Positions 1 through 10,411 of a stretch of DNA of 64,000 nt are shown here, in pieces. The notes beneath the pieces are model-generated. The model had not been told where the DNA came from, made no database searches, and worked only from the letters and a program-made list of their open reading frames with translations. The translations under genes were made by a program, and so were the position numbers. The stretch spans positions 24,456,469 to 24,520,468 of the forward strand of contig CM043942.1 of the NCBI GenBank assembly GCA_014529385.2, written 5' to 3'. Within the stretch, counting starts at the first letter, position 1; the number at the start of each line of letters is the position of its first letter. Origin of the DNA: Adiantum capillus-veneris (taxonomy: Eukaryota > Streptophyta > Polypodiopsida > Polypodiales > Pteridaceae).

Positions 1-195
1 TATCTCTCTTCTCTCTCTATCTCTCAGTCTCATACACTTGCCCGCACAGTGTCCATTCACTTTGTTTGTGATCATAGCATTCTCTCATTAAGAACGGAAG
101 GCTCTCCCTTCCATAAGAACAAAAGAAACCTTGAGCACAGTTCGGAGCACTCATCTTGAGCAAAGCGCAAAAATTCACTTCCGCTGCACCTAACA
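1..195 (+). repeat. 5' LTR, terminal part
   Basis: Aligns base for base, with few differences, to 3122-3316. It ends in TAACA immediately before the primer-binding site. Only the R/U5 end is inside the window. Confidence 0.88.
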
Positions 196-196
196 T

Positions 197-208
197 TGGT
201 ATCAGAGC
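197..208 (+). other. Primer-binding site (initiator Met tRNA)
   Basis: The sequence is TGGTATCAGAGC, two bases after the LTR end. It is complementary to the 3' end of plant initiator methionine tRNA and is where minus-strand DNA synthesis would start. Confidence 0.88.
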
Positions 209-438
209 TTTGGCAGTGTTCTGTATCACTCAAGGAAAGAACCACAAGAATCACAAGAATTTTTTTTGCTTGTTGCGGTCGCACGAACCCAAGTTCGCTT
301 AGGCGTGTCGATTCCTAATCGTTTTTTTGAAGAGTGACAGGAATCCCAGGAAAGAAGGGCTTGTCCAGCCTCCCCTTGTGCCTCTTTTCACTCATTGAGA
401 GCGGACTGTGCACTTAGCGGCCGACCAATCGACGTGAG

Positions 439-777
439 GTGGGAAAAAGCAACCTTGGTGTGAGCGCAAGGCTACCAAGGGGTGCGCCCGCAGATAAGAG
501 CAGAACTCGGGTGAAGAGAAGATCCTTCTCAAACACAGATTGCAAGCGAAAGAAACCCTCAAGAACCTCAAGAATCCAAGAACCTCAGGACCCCCAAGAA
601 CCCAAGTTCCTCGTGAACTTAAGAACCCAAGACCACAAGAACCCACGACTTCAATGGATGGTCATCACTCGAAGCGGAATGGATACTTCGCTTGGAGGTG
701 ATGAGCATGAGAGAGGCGAAGAAGAATTTCCCCACCAGGAGGTTTTTCCGACCCTCCCCCTTTCCCATCTACGTTAA
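439..777 (+). CDS. Uncertain ORF in the leader of the LTR element
   Basis: A 112-residue open frame rich in Lys, Arg, Pro and Ser. The DNA from about 555 to 650 is a degenerate tandem run of the word AAGAACCC, so the frame may be open by chance. No domain was recognised. In gypsy elements this position would hold the leader or the start of gag, and I see no capsid motif. Treat as a weak candidate. Confidence 0.2.
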   Translation: MGKSNLGVSARLPRGAPADKSRTRVKRRSFSNTDCKRKKPSRTSRIQEPQDPQEPKFLVNLRTQDHKNPRLQWMVITRSGMDTSLGGDEHERGEEEFPHQEVFPTLPLSHLR

Positions 778-794
778 GGATTGCACTAACTCCT

Positions 795-1061
795 ATGGAG
801 GAGTTGGAGCAAATGTTTATGGAAAGGAAGTTAGAACGCGAATCAAGACACGCACAAAGAAAAGCGGGAGTAGAGCGTGAACACGAAGAAAGAGTGGCAA
901 CCATACATCGCGAAGCCAAAGCAAGACAAGAACAGAGCGACCAACACATGAAAGAGTTCTTGCGACTCTTTTCTCAAGTTCAGGCACAGATGCAAGAGAA
1001 TCAGGAAAAGGAGACTCTCTCAGTCTCTTCTTCTCCAAAGCATCACACAGCATTTGCATGA
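795..1061 (+). CDS. Charged coiled-coil ORF (gag-position) of the LTR element
   Basis: An 88-residue frame starting MEELEQMFMERKLERE. It is very rich in Glu, Arg, Lys and Gln with hydrophobic residues spaced like a coiled coil for most of its length. It lies where gag would be in the internal region. There is no zinc knuckle and no capsid homology domain that I can see. It overlaps the next frame by eight bases. It could be the remnant of the coiled-coil start of a gag polyprotein, and the call rests on position and composition only. Confidence 0.35.
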   Translation: MEELEQMFMERKLERESRHAQRKAGVEREHEERVATIHREAKARQEQSDQHMKEFLRLFSQVQAQMQENQEKETLSVSSSPKHHTAFA

Positions 1062-1569
1062 TTATGAGAAGCATGATGAGTTGATTGAAAATGATTTGAA
1101 TGACAATGATTTGCATGATGAGCATGATGATGATTTGAATGACAATGATGAGCATGATAATTTGGATGACAAAGACAAGCATGATGATTTGCATGATCAA
1201 GATGTGATTTCTCACAAGCATGATGATTTGCATGAAGAAGATGTGATTGTTCACAAGAAAGATGATGTGTTAGTTGATGCTTTTTCTAGCGAACCTAACC
1301 TCGTTGCAGATTCGATCAATCACGAAGGATCGATCTTGGCTCTCGAGCCTAGGTCCAAAGAACCCCTTCAGGAAGAACCGATCTTGGCTCTCCAGCCTAG
1401 GTCTCAAGAACCCACAAAGGGAGTATTATGTGTTCGCATGATTAGTACGCACGCATTGTTCGAGTGTTTCATTCGTGATCGTATCCTGTATTTTAGTCAG
1501 CATCTTTATGTGATCCCTGTTCCTAGGCATGACATATTATACCTTGAGCACGTTTCACTCATGAATTAG
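1054..1569 (+). CDS. Asp/His-rich repeat protein of the LTR element
   Basis: A 171-residue frame. Residues about 1-75 consist of degenerate repeats of the type HDDLHD, DLNDND and DEHD, built from a DNA repeat with the core GATGATTTGCATGA. Residues about 85-125 hold two copies of a module ending in ILALEPRSKEP / ILALQPRSQEP. The tail is not repetitive. No enzyme motif is visible. The acidic and histidine-rich segment could bind metal ions, but that is only inference from composition. It is the most protein-like stretch of this element and has no stop inside the repeat, which argues for some past constraint. Confidence 0.4.
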   Translation: MHDYEKHDELIENDLNDNDLHDEHDDDLNDNDEHDNLDDKDKHDDLHDQDVISHKHDDLHEEDVIVHKKDDVLVDAFSSEPNLVADSINHEGSILALEPRSKEPLQEEPILALQPRSQEPTKGVLCVRMISTHALFECFIRDRILYFSQHLYVIPVPRHDILYLEHVSLMN

Positions 1570-2164
1570 CACGGATGTATGCGGATTATTCATGAAAAGC
1601 TGAAAAGTATTCATTCAAGGAAGTCACATTTCATGTCTCTTCCTTGGCATGACACAATGGTAGAAAGAGCACATGAAAGTATGAGCACCAAGCATGGGCA
1701 TTTCCGTTGTGAATTGCCAAAGTTGATTGCTTTAGATCATAGGAGAAAGATTCGATCTCATTGTTTGCGTGTGTGTGGTGAACGGATTAGCACTCCGTCT
1801 CTTTGTTCATCTACATTGCATGCACAGTCTTTTACGAAGATGAGATTTTTTCGAATCACTTTACATGGAATAGGTATTTTCATGGTTTTGTGTTGGAAGT
1901 GGTTTTAGGAATTTTCAGCCATGGAGATTCTTGAAGAAGAAAAAAGCATGACTCTAGACGAAGTTTAAGCATTGAAAGAGCCACAAAAGACTTTGTGTCG
2001 CTTTCGACGAGGCCCAAAGAAGCAAACGTTGCAGACCTTTATGAAGTTCAAGTACCGCACAACCCACACATCAGAGTGGACCGGCGAAGAGTCCCTTCTA
2101 GGATTCCGGATGCTATTGGCGATCTCCCTCGACGCCATACAGTTCGGTATCAGTACCTCACTTT
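1570..2164 (+). other. Rest of the LTR element interior, no clear gene
   Basis: One open frame of 109 codons (1579-1908) and a shorter one after it show no recognised domain. This is the 3' part of the interior before the polypurine tract. It could be the worn end of a polyprotein, but I cannot name it. Confidence 0.4.
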
Positions 2165-2177
2165 GAAAAGGAGGGGA
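2165..2177 (+). other. Polypurine tract
   Basis: A purine run (GAAAAGGAGGGGA) ends directly before the TG that opens the 3' LTR. This is the expected plus-strand primer of an LTR element. Confidence 0.8.
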
Positions 2178-3316
2178 TGTCACGTGACACATCCAACCCT
2201 ATGTGTCCATGGACAAGCTACAACATGACCAGAGTTCAGTCACTCGAGTCAGTCTAGATTTAGAAGTGATATGGCACTTTTGTGAGTCTATTCGTAGACC
2301 GTGCATGTCCAGTCACTTAGTGTAGATGCATATCCTTTGGTTGCACAGAGCATGATCATAAGCATTCCCATCAGAATCCTTGACGGGAATTTTTCAGTGC
2401 AGTTAGCCTATTTTACTTATTTTTGACATTTTTCACTTAGTATTTTAAGTGACTTTTGTTGGAAAGTAGGTAGGGCAAATTGAGTAAGTTTGTATATAAG
2501 CAAACCAAAGCTAGCACTAAATGCCAGAAGAGGCAACAGGAGCCAAGCTCAGCAGGCAACTTCTCAAGCAAGACCTTGGCGGTTCTCCCCTCCAAGCAAG
2601 ACTCGGCATCTAGCGTTTTGCATCATCAAGCATCATCGCCCTAGATCAGCATCAGCCTGGCGTTTTCCATCAGGAGGATTATCGCCCACAAACTCACAGA
2701 TACCTAGCGTTTTGGATTTGCAGCCCTAGCGTTTTCAACCCAAATCGCCCTCCATTGTAGCTGGCGTTTTTTAGCCATGAAGCAACAGCAGATTCAGCCC
2801 GAAAGGACCATCAATTTCAACCCTTAAGAACCTGTAGTTTCAGCCCTAAGGAAGTGCAGATTTTCAGCCCTAAAGACCAGCAGAATCTGCGTTTTCAGCA
2901 ACAGCAGATTTCAACCCATAGCGTTTTTGGACAGCAGATAAAAGATTGCAGATTTCAGCCCTTAGGTCAGTGTCGTCATCCCCGTCGTCATCGTCGAAAT
3001 AGCCTAAACTTGCATCAGTTCCATGTATTCAGTTTGTACCAGTTTGTGCAATCAATCGTAGACCACTCTCGCCAACAAGAGTGGGGCCTTCGGAGGAGGG
3101 TTTTACAACGTCTATGGTGTCGTATCTCTCTTCTCTCGCTATCTCTCAGTCTCATACACTTGCACACACAGTGTCCATTCACTTTGTTTGTGATCATAGC
3201 ATTCTCTTATTAAGAACGGAAGGCTCTCCCTTCCATAAGAACAAAACGAACCTTGAGCACAATTCGGACCACTCATCTGGAGCATAGCGCAAACATTCAT
3301 TCCGCTGCACCTTACA
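2178..3316 (+). repeat. 3' LTR of the non-autonomous element
   Basis: About 1,139 bp, starting TGTCACGTG and ending CTTACA. A TATA box (TATATAAG) is at 2493-2500. Downstream of it, from about 2570 to 2965, the LTR is made of repeated short words, GCGTTTT and TTCAGCCC or TTCAACCC. The end matches window bases 1-195. Confidence 0.85.
2493..2500 (+). promoter_or_regulatory. LTR TATA box
   Basis: TATATAAG lies about 315 bp into the 3' LTR, a normal place for the U3 promoter. Transcription would run rightwards, with R starting about 25-35 bases later. Confidence 0.6.
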
Positions 3317-3330
3317 TCTACTCTCATCAC

Positions 3331-4400
3331 TTAATAGGTATGCTTGCAAGTGTCAACACGAAGCCCGAGGGTATATCCAATGGAACACACCTGCTCCCTA
3401 GACCGAAGCAAGCTCAAAACAAAACAATCTTCCCATCTCCTGCTCAAGCCCACTCTACACATCTCTATGAAAATCCACCAAGTGGAAGGGCTCCATGGGC
3501 TGCCCGTCTGAGGGACAAGGGCACGAATCCGATGAAGCAACAACTCTTCCAAGGCTCCTCTCCTAGAATGAGACCTCTTACAATGAGCTTCCCAAGGAGG
3601 GCTCTACTCTACAAAGCTGGGCCTATGATTTCCAACCCTCCCTAAGGGCGAGGTAAAAGTAATGACCTGCCAAGAAACTTTGACCAGAGCAGACTGTGCA
3701 TCTCGCCTTGACCACACCTAATCAACCTCTCCAATGGCTGATGCAAGAACTCGAGAAAATCCAGCAAGACGTAATGTACCACATAGTAGCCAAAAGCACC
3801 TGGTTGGCCACTACGGCCCTGCGTACAAGAGAAAGCCGTGCCAAACTCCAATGGAGCAGTTTCTCCTAATGGACAGGATGAGAGGAGCAATGTGTTGATC
3901 TGGTGACGGATCTAGACCAACCTCACACACAAGTAACGGACTGGTGTCCCTAGGGGGATCCACCTAAAGCCCTCTCCACGCAACCAATCAGGTGTGGGAG
4001 CATGACCGACCCAAAAAGCCACTATCTTCCTCCAGTTAATCAGTGCTCCCGACGCACAACAGAACACCTCAAGAGATTGCTCACACCTGTGTGCACAATT
4101 TTTCAAAGTAGTTGCTTTTAGATTCGTGTGCCTTTTATAATTGGGAGCACCTCTGCTGATCATTGCATGGTTGCAGTTTGCAGAGCGACTTCCCAACAGT
4201 TTTATCCATGATTTATCTAGCAATAAAGAAGTACCGCAAGGGGCACTTGACATTGCATCTTGGTGGAGAACTCCACTCATGTCTCGTCTCGTGTTCAGTT
4301 AATACAATGCTCTTTCAAGTTCAAGTGCATGCTTCTCGATTCAATCATTGGTCTGTTGTTGATTCACCACCTTGTCAGTGAGTTTCCGGTTACATAACTC
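3331..4400 (-). pseudogene. LINE (L1-type) reverse transcriptase, 3' part, broken
   Basis: On the minus strand the frame around 3912-4280 contains CCASGALINWRKIVAFWVG and then EGFRWIPLGTPVRYLCVRL. These match the end of the reverse transcriptase and the connector of plant L1-type ORF2 proteins. Further down the minus strand, about 3490-3655, a GGLEIIGPAL segment followed by RALLGKLIVRG continues the same protein in another frame with stops. At least three frameshifts break the gene. The endonuclease and most of the catalytic fingers are absent. The right border, about 4400, is approximate; the LTR element to its left may have landed in it. Confidence 0.7.
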
Positions 4401-5427
4401 ATCAAAGATAGCCTCCTATTGAGACTTCTAGTAGTGTATCAGATGACAAAATCTTTGGATGAATTCTTCTCTCTGTGCAAATGTAGATTCACGAAGGCTA
4501 CAGACTGCTTCGATGGTTGCCCTAGATGGGACGTCTTTGGCTCCGGATTCCGATTGCCAAGAATATGCAAATGGTATTTACTAACCATAGTCTTGTACCA
4601 TGCAATTAGATTTCGTAAGCCCAGAGCCATGGTAGCTTAAGCTTGATACAAATTAAGATATCCAAATGAATACAAGCTTCAAGCTCACAGAAAGCTTCTA
4701 CCAAAACTTAGGACAAATTTGGCAACGCCATCTACAACCAGGCAATTGATGTTGATTAGAAAAAAGACGAACGAGATCTCATGAGGAGTGACTGTCACAT
4801 AAACATTCATCTTTGTAAGAGATTGAGGGAAATTAATGCCTACACTCTCTCTCTCTCTCTCAGTTCTCTTGGGATTGTTCGACGCTAAAATTTATTGTCT
4901 TCTCTCTCTCACACACATGCACACGCACACAATCAGACTGTCGCGCATAGAAAAACACGAGAGACTTACAAATGGTGAAGGGAAGAACAGCCCACCAAAA
5001 TAACTGGGGGAGAAAGGAAATGAAACGTGCATATTGTGGCAAATTACGTTTAAGAACTATTGAAAACAACGCCGTCACTAACTTGACGACAGCGGCACTG
5101 CCTGATTTGTGAGAGAGAGAGAGAGAATTGCCTGAGACGAGAGCGACCAGGGAGAGTTTGCTGCTGCCGGCTTTTTAAAATGCGTGCTATTCTTACTGCA
5201 ACAAGCGTGGCTCCAAAGAATAGCATCTTAAAATAGCTTCAAAAAGCCTAAAAGTTGTGTACGACATTTCATAGGCACCACGCCCATATCACTGCAGGCA
5301 GTGCCAACAAGGTGAAAGTTCACTATGTTATTGAGAGGAATTTAATAATAAGAAGCTTCTTTGGGAGAGAGGGAAAACAACAAAGTGAGATTAATTTATT
5401 AGAACATTTGTCATCATATTATATTTT
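4401..5427. other. No gene seen; short CT/AG tracts
   Basis: Only short open frames without motifs. Small (CT)n and (AG)n runs occur at about 4848-4861, 4902-4910 and 5111-5128. Nothing else could be supported. Confidence 0.6.
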
Positions 5428-6056
5428 TTGAAAACAAGTACACAAGGGAATGAGCCACCGTATGGTCCACCCCAGCACCATAGCAATCCGTACAAACCGT
5501 TGAGACGAAGAACCACAACTTCAGGTTAAGAAGGTGAACCATGCACCTGTGACCTGCCAATAAGGGAACAGTAGAACCGAAAGTTGCCACGGATCGAACA
5601 GCCCTACCACAACCATCCAGTCTACAATCGAAACCACCATCCCAGCTAAGCCATCTCGACCACCACCAAATGACGAAACGAAGCAGATCTAGGCGAGCTT
5701 GTTGCCATCACACAGAAGCAGGGTAACTGCCTTGCCCTTGATTCAAAAAAAAACTTGCAGTGGGAACCACACACCCAAGGGAGGGGTGTAGACAGCTGAG
5801 CACCCACTACTCGGGGCCACTCCTGTCTGTTGGCCACTGCCAATCCCCCCCCCCCCCCGACTGCCACAATGAAAGCACAAATCCTTGCACCCAACCATGA
5901 TACCCCTGCAACCCCCAGCAAGTCCACCAAAGGGGCCCCACCCATGTGCGACATATGGGGCTGTCGTGCGAGTAGCAGAGGTTAGGGTATGGCATCATTT
6001 TTGTGCGAAAACCTTAAATTGTGCCAATTTTACTCAACGTACGTTATTGTTGTTCA
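5428..6056. other. Possible LINE 3' region on minus strand, no clear gene
   Basis: A short T run (5427-5433) followed by unique sequence resembles the reverse-strand 3' end of a LINE, as seen at 6064 and 7050. A C run is at 5848-5858. No target duplication or protein motif was found, so the call is weak. Confidence 0.25.
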
Positions 6057-6071
6057 TGAAACATTGCATCC

Positions 6072-6846
6072 CTTTTTTTTCAAAACTCACAAAAGTGAGT
6101 GATGTTATATTAAACATATCAAAAAATTACAAGACTAGCCATGCTCACAATCCAAGGCAGGGCAACCACCACAGGACCATAGAGAAACATGAGACATCAT
6201 AGGGTACAACCAAAAAGAAAGGTAGAGGTTCCATAGACATCATCAAGACTGTCACCCTTGAATGATACCTCCTCTAGAGTCAGCATGACATCAAGACAAT
6301 ACAGAAACTTGATACAACTTGTGGTTCATCGTACAATCAACAAAGAAAACCAGTGAGCGACATCAACTAGATAGGGAGCCACCTTCGCGACCAGATCAAG
6401 GAAATGATAAGAAGCAATAATACTGCATATGGGAAGAGCGTGACACTCCATCACCATGAGGAAAAGGAGAAACTTTCACAATTTCTAGACGACATGGAGG
6501 ACGATGGGACCACCATTGAAATAGGCCTTTAAGGAGGGCCACGCACCTTCCAAGAGAGAAGAAAGAGCCCAGAGTCAGCCACAATTCGAGATGGACTGCC
6601 ACCACTACCCACGATCTCATAGGCCCCGTGGGGGGGGGGGGCAAGGGGAGACCGCACAGAAGGGAGCCACCCAACAGCTCACAGCAAAGCCCCCTGACAG
6701 CTCACAGCAGAGCCCACCGCCCTTCAATGGCTGTGCTCTTAGGGAGCGACCACGGGCTCGTCGCCCTGCCCGCAAAACCACCCTTATGCACCTTCGGCAC
6801 CGTGGCTCGCAGGCTACAGAAAGATGACACACCTAGCATGTATATT
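6072..6846 (-). mobile_element. 5'-truncated LINE insertion with 15-bp target duplication
   Basis: The word TGAAACATTGCATCC stands at 6057-6071 and again at 6847-6861. Between the copies, the left end begins with a T run (poly(A) on the minus strand) followed by CAAAACTCAC and GTGAG, a small hairpin that also occurs at the left end of the block at 7060. This is the expected product of target-primed reverse transcription of an mRNA whose 3' end is on the left. The 775-bp body has no long protein match; it is probably the 3' UTR plus ORF end. Confidence 0.85.
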
Positions 6847-7043
6847 TGAAACATTGCATCCTAACCTAATCTTTTTTTAGGGATTGTTTAATCTATTGTA
6901 AGCGAGAACACAGGGGGGTCCTTTGTGGCCGTATTGGATGGGCTCTCTTTTAGTAGACTTGCTCATGCTCCCTTGCCAGATTGCAATGCCATACATGGAT
7001 GTTGGATTCCTAATGAAACAAAGTATGACTTGATACATAGTAC

Positions 7044-7500
7044 TAAACCCTTCTTTTTTTTTTTGCAAAACTCACAATGGTGAGCGTATTATATTAGCAT
7101 AACCAAAAAGTCACAAATTCTACTCATGCTCGTGCAAAGTCATGACGTCCCCCAGCAACCATAGATACATCGGCTCATAGGGGAACCATCTTAGCACACT
7201 GAAAAGGACCCAACTTGGTTGAACATGGAGCAAACCTTGACCTGAGCAAGGACCTATATACTACCCAGTTAGTGCGGCACAATCACCATGTTTCATTCAT
7301 TAGAGCTCCAATGGCAACGATAGCTTCCCTACTTTCTTGTATAATCTCTGTGAATCTAATATTTCCAAGGTGTTCTTGAAGACCCGATTGTTCATAGCCT
7401 AGTACATTGTACTTCCTAATCCCATTGTGTACTATATCGTCCTTGACGACATGAACATTCCTACACGACGAGACATGAGAAAGAGCCATTGTAAATTGCA
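7044..7500 (-). mobile_element. Second copy of the same LINE 3' end
   Basis: A T run at about 7051-7063 is followed by GCAAAACTCACAATGGTGAG and then text that aligns loosely with 6074-6200 (same hairpin, same ATTATATTA and CATGCTC words). It is therefore the poly(A)-side end of a related LINE. The right border is a guess and no target duplication was found. Confidence 0.5.
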
Positions 7501-7884
7501 CTAATCAAGGCATGTTTAGACCAATCAACATGGGGTGGGGTTGCAAAGATCGAATGCCCAAAATCACATCAACACGATGTTTTTCTTACCAGAGTCGTTA
7601 TTCTAATGCTTCTTTTCACCCCACTATTTTCCCAAACAAAAACATATCATAAATTGCACACCGTTCTCTTTCCCTATACAATGTCCGCGTGTGCAGGTGC
7701 TGCTTGTTGTAAAAGAAAAGACTTTGAAGAATGCTTGTGTACTTTGAACATGAGATATAGACTCAAGACTAAATGCCCTTTTGGACTGCAAAACAAGGTG
7801 ACAGTCAACAAAGATAATAATACACGTGAGTTCTTTAAAATACATGTAAGTGCTAACAATGGATTTCAACTTAGAGCATCTATA
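7501..7884. other. No gene seen
   Basis: Open frames on both strands are short and overlap each other. No motif, repeat match or RNA gene was recognised. Confidence 0.5.
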
Positions 7885-8001
7885 TCTATACTATAATAAA
7901 AGGGGGAGGGGGGGGGGGGATTCCCCCCCCCGACACGTGTTAGCACCTCTTGCTTCAGGCGAGTGTTCTCTGCAGCTCCGAGAACATGACATAGGAATAG
8001 C

Positions 8002-8048
<47 letters not shown>

Positions 8049-8195
8049 GTGTCGCCGTTGAGATCAAATCAGAGCACAGAAGAGCATTGGGAATTTGGGA
8101 TTCTTGGAGGATGCAACATAAGCGACGGTGGTCGAGACTAGACAGGGAGAGAGAGACTGCTGGTATGGAGAGAGAGAGAGAGAGAGAGAACAAGA
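7885..8195 (+). mobile_element. Helitron-type 5' end, second internal type (copy 1)
   Basis: Begins TCTATACTATAATAAAAGG, like the 5' ends of plant Helitrons. The following 300 bases (a GACACGTGTTAGCACC word, an AG run, then a unit ending in CTAGACAGGGAG) recur at 23,268-23,610 and reversed at 44,200-44,517. The 3' end is missing: the copy runs into the border of the CACTA element near 8195. Confidence 0.6.
8003..8044 (+). repeat. (AG)n microsatellite
   Basis: About 20 AG units, at the same internal place as in the other copies of this Helitron-type block. Confidence 0.95.
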
Positions 8196-8254
8196 GGTTG
8201 TGTCCTCTTGTGACGTTGTTAGCCACGGAAATACATTGGGTTTTTATAACCCCT

Positions 8255-8428
8255 GGCGTCGCTAAGACCGTCGCTAACAGCGTCGATACGGGAATGTAGA
8301 TATAAGCGTCGCTATAAACGTCGCTATATAGTGACACCTATAGCGACGATTATAGCGACGTTTGTAGGCCATCTATAGCGACGTTTATAGCGACAATGCA
8401 GAGCCTTATATAGCGACGTTCATAGCGA
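8255..8428. repeat. Subterminal CGTCGCTA array, convergent halves
   Basis: Five copies of CGTCGCTA or a close variant read forward up to about 8325. Six copies of the reverse complement TAGCGACG follow up to 8428. Such word clusters near element ends bind TnpA-type proteins in known CACTA elements. A further copy stands at 9027. Confidence 0.75.
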
Positions 8429-8443
8429 TGCCCAAGAGGAAAA

Positions 8444-8634
8444 AAATTTGGTGGCAGGGCACACCCATCAACCATATTGAATGTTTCATTAATTGATTCA
8501 CCTTTGAAAAAAAGTGCAAAGGTAGATATAGACCCATCAACCAAATTTGGTGGCAGGGCACACCCATCAACCATATTGAATGTTTCATTAATTGATTCAC
8601 CTTTGAAAAAAAGTGCAAAGGTAGATATAGACCC
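8444..8634. repeat. Perfect 99-bp tandem duplication
   Basis: The unit starting AAATTTGGTGGCAGGGC at 8444 starts again at 8543. The two copies agree over the whole length to about 8634. The period is a multiple of three. Minus-strand frames across it carry no recognised motif. Confidence 0.9.
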
Positions 8635-8958
8635 AAAATAGTCACCCACAAAACAATATAACCATTAACTCCATCATCCATAATACGTATTGTTTGCAAA
8701 ATAAAGATACAAAACTGACAAGCGTGAATTGATGAAAGTAAATCAATGACAATTGTACACATCATAGGCAAAATCACTTGATTGTTAAACTTTGCAAATG
8801 TAATAGTTACAACACCATTGTCATTATTGAAAAAATATACATGGTTCTCAAAAAGACGTATAAAAGTCGTCTCATGATACATAAGCTATGACAAAAAGAA
8901 ACTAATGCTATCTAGCTACGGCTAGACTGACGTCGTTTAATCAAATGTCTCATCGCGT

Positions 8959-10188
8959 TCAAGCGGCGTATCTGTCGGATTCTGCAAAAAAAACAATAAG
9001 ACAGTTTTTTGTAAGTATAAACATATAGCGACGTTTATAAAACAATACAACAAATAGAAAAGAGTAAACCCTAATACTAACCATGCCGCCGCGAGAACTC
9101 AGAATGTCCATCAGGGCGTTTAAGCCCTTCTTGCCTGCGTACTCGCGCTCGTACGGTGTGGCATCACGCCCATCATCGACCACTGTCAAAACACACAAAG
9201 AATCCATTATGTTAGAATATAAAAACCCATAAACCCTAAACTATCAAACATAAAGAGCAATGCGAAAACACTTACAAAATCGGCCTCAAATGATGCCCAC
9301 CCGCCGCTCCCCAAGTGGTGCGAGCTCCCTGCCTCTACTCGCGCTCTGACTGCCTCCTTTTGTTGCTTCCACTTGTCGGGATTCTCGCGCGCTACTTTCT
9401 TCACATTCTTCCAATCTTCTTTGGCTAGCCAATCTGGTCTGTTCCACCCATGCTTGATTGCCTTTTGCACTTCTGAACGCTTGTGCTTGCAGTTTCACGC
9501 ATTTGAACCTTCATCAGGTCTTCATTGAAGCGCTCATCCCGTGTTGGAACAGGAAACTTGTCATGAAGCATGCTGATGACTCTGTCTTTTAAATCATTCG
9601 GTACTTCACTCCAGGTGTTTACTATGTAGTGTCTAAACACCTGAGAGCAAAGACCGCGCATGCGCGAAATCATCTTGCCTTCATCATCCAAGATGATGCC
9701 ACCGCTGAAGTCAACGAAGTAAGGCAAGCCCTCTCGCCGCTGACGCATGAACCTGGGTGTCCAAGTAAGGGTCTCTAGCGGCGTGCCGACAGGGGTACGG
9801 ACGTGAGGTGTATCCACTGGAGTCTGAGCCCCGAAGTGAGGAGTGTCCACTGGAGTGACTCCTGGAGGAGTAGCTAGTGGTGTGTAGCCGTACGAACGGC
9901 AGTCAGCCGCGCAAAACCTGGTGTGGATAGAGATGCCGTGGCTGATGTCGGGGCGGGAAAAGAAGGGGAGGGTAAAGAGCCTCGTCGAACACGAAACGGT
10001 GTCGAAGCATCGGCGGCGGCATCCCCACAACAATCGCCACCGCCACCACTAGAGCGCCGGTGCCTAGATGAGTGTGAAGATCGTCTCGTCGATACTGAAG
10101 CTTCGGAGCACGCTGAATGCTCCGAAACAGAGGGAGATGCGACTGGAGTAGGAACGCGCGATGGTGCGCCAGAGCGATGACGCTCCAC
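8959..10188 (-). pseudogene. Transposase_24 (TnpA-like) protein of the CACTA element
   Basis: Read on the minus strand. The N-terminal part (10,188-9,874) is Ser/Arg-rich and low in complexity. After a frameshift near 9,900-10,030 comes a Pro/Thr-rich linker with TPLATPPGVTPVDTP repeats, then RQRREGLPYFVDFSGG and WSEVPNDLKDRVISMLHDKF. A further frameshift near 9,430-9,490 leads to WNRPDWLAKEDWKNVKK and HHLGSGGWASFEADF. These are typical of the plant Ptta/En/Spm Transposase_24 domain. The minus-strand frame at 8959-9207 (YEREYAGKKGLNALMD) may be a last exon. The family acts as the DNA-binding accessory protein that recognises subterminal repeats. Frameshifts make this copy inactive as it stands. 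Confidence 0.7.
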
Positions 10189-10309
10189 GTACCACTATCT
10201 CTGCTGGGGTGAGAAAGAAGAAAGAAACTTCTCATCATCCATACCTGCATTAAACACACGAACATTTAAACTGAATATTGAATGAATGGAGTAGAAAACA
10301 TGGACAAGT

Positions 10310-10361
<52 letters not shown>
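10310..10361. repeat. (TA)n then (GA)n microsatellite
   Basis: About 13 TA units followed directly by about 10 GA units. Confidence 0.95.
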
Positions 10362-10411
10362 GAGGGATTCCTGTGTAGAGAGTTTTCATTGAATGAGCGT
10401 GAATTTGTAAA

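Larger units (their letters stand above)
1..3316 (+). mobile_element. Non-autonomous LTR retrotransposon, left-truncated by window
   Basis: The first 195 bases match the last about 195 bases of the block ending at 3316, so they are the end of the 5' LTR and the end of the 3' LTR. The 5' LTR copy ends in TAACA and is followed by TGGTATCAGAGC, the classical primer-binding site for initiator methionine tRNA in plant LTR elements. A purine-rich tract precedes the TG that opens the 3' LTR. The interior of about 2 kb has no recognisable protease, integrase or reverse transcriptase, so movement would depend on another element (LARD-like). The start of the element and its left target duplication lie outside the window. 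The bases right after the 3' LTR are TCTAC, the candidate target duplication. Confidence 0.87.

Noticed and set aside
5428-6000. LINE insertion with its own target duplication
   Set aside because: A loose GTCATCAT/GGCATCAT similarity was found but does not hold base for base.
8350-8882. Minus-strand frame with an internal 33-residue repeat
   Set aside because: The repeat is the 99-bp DNA duplication; no motif outside it, and the end lies in the CGTCGCTA array.
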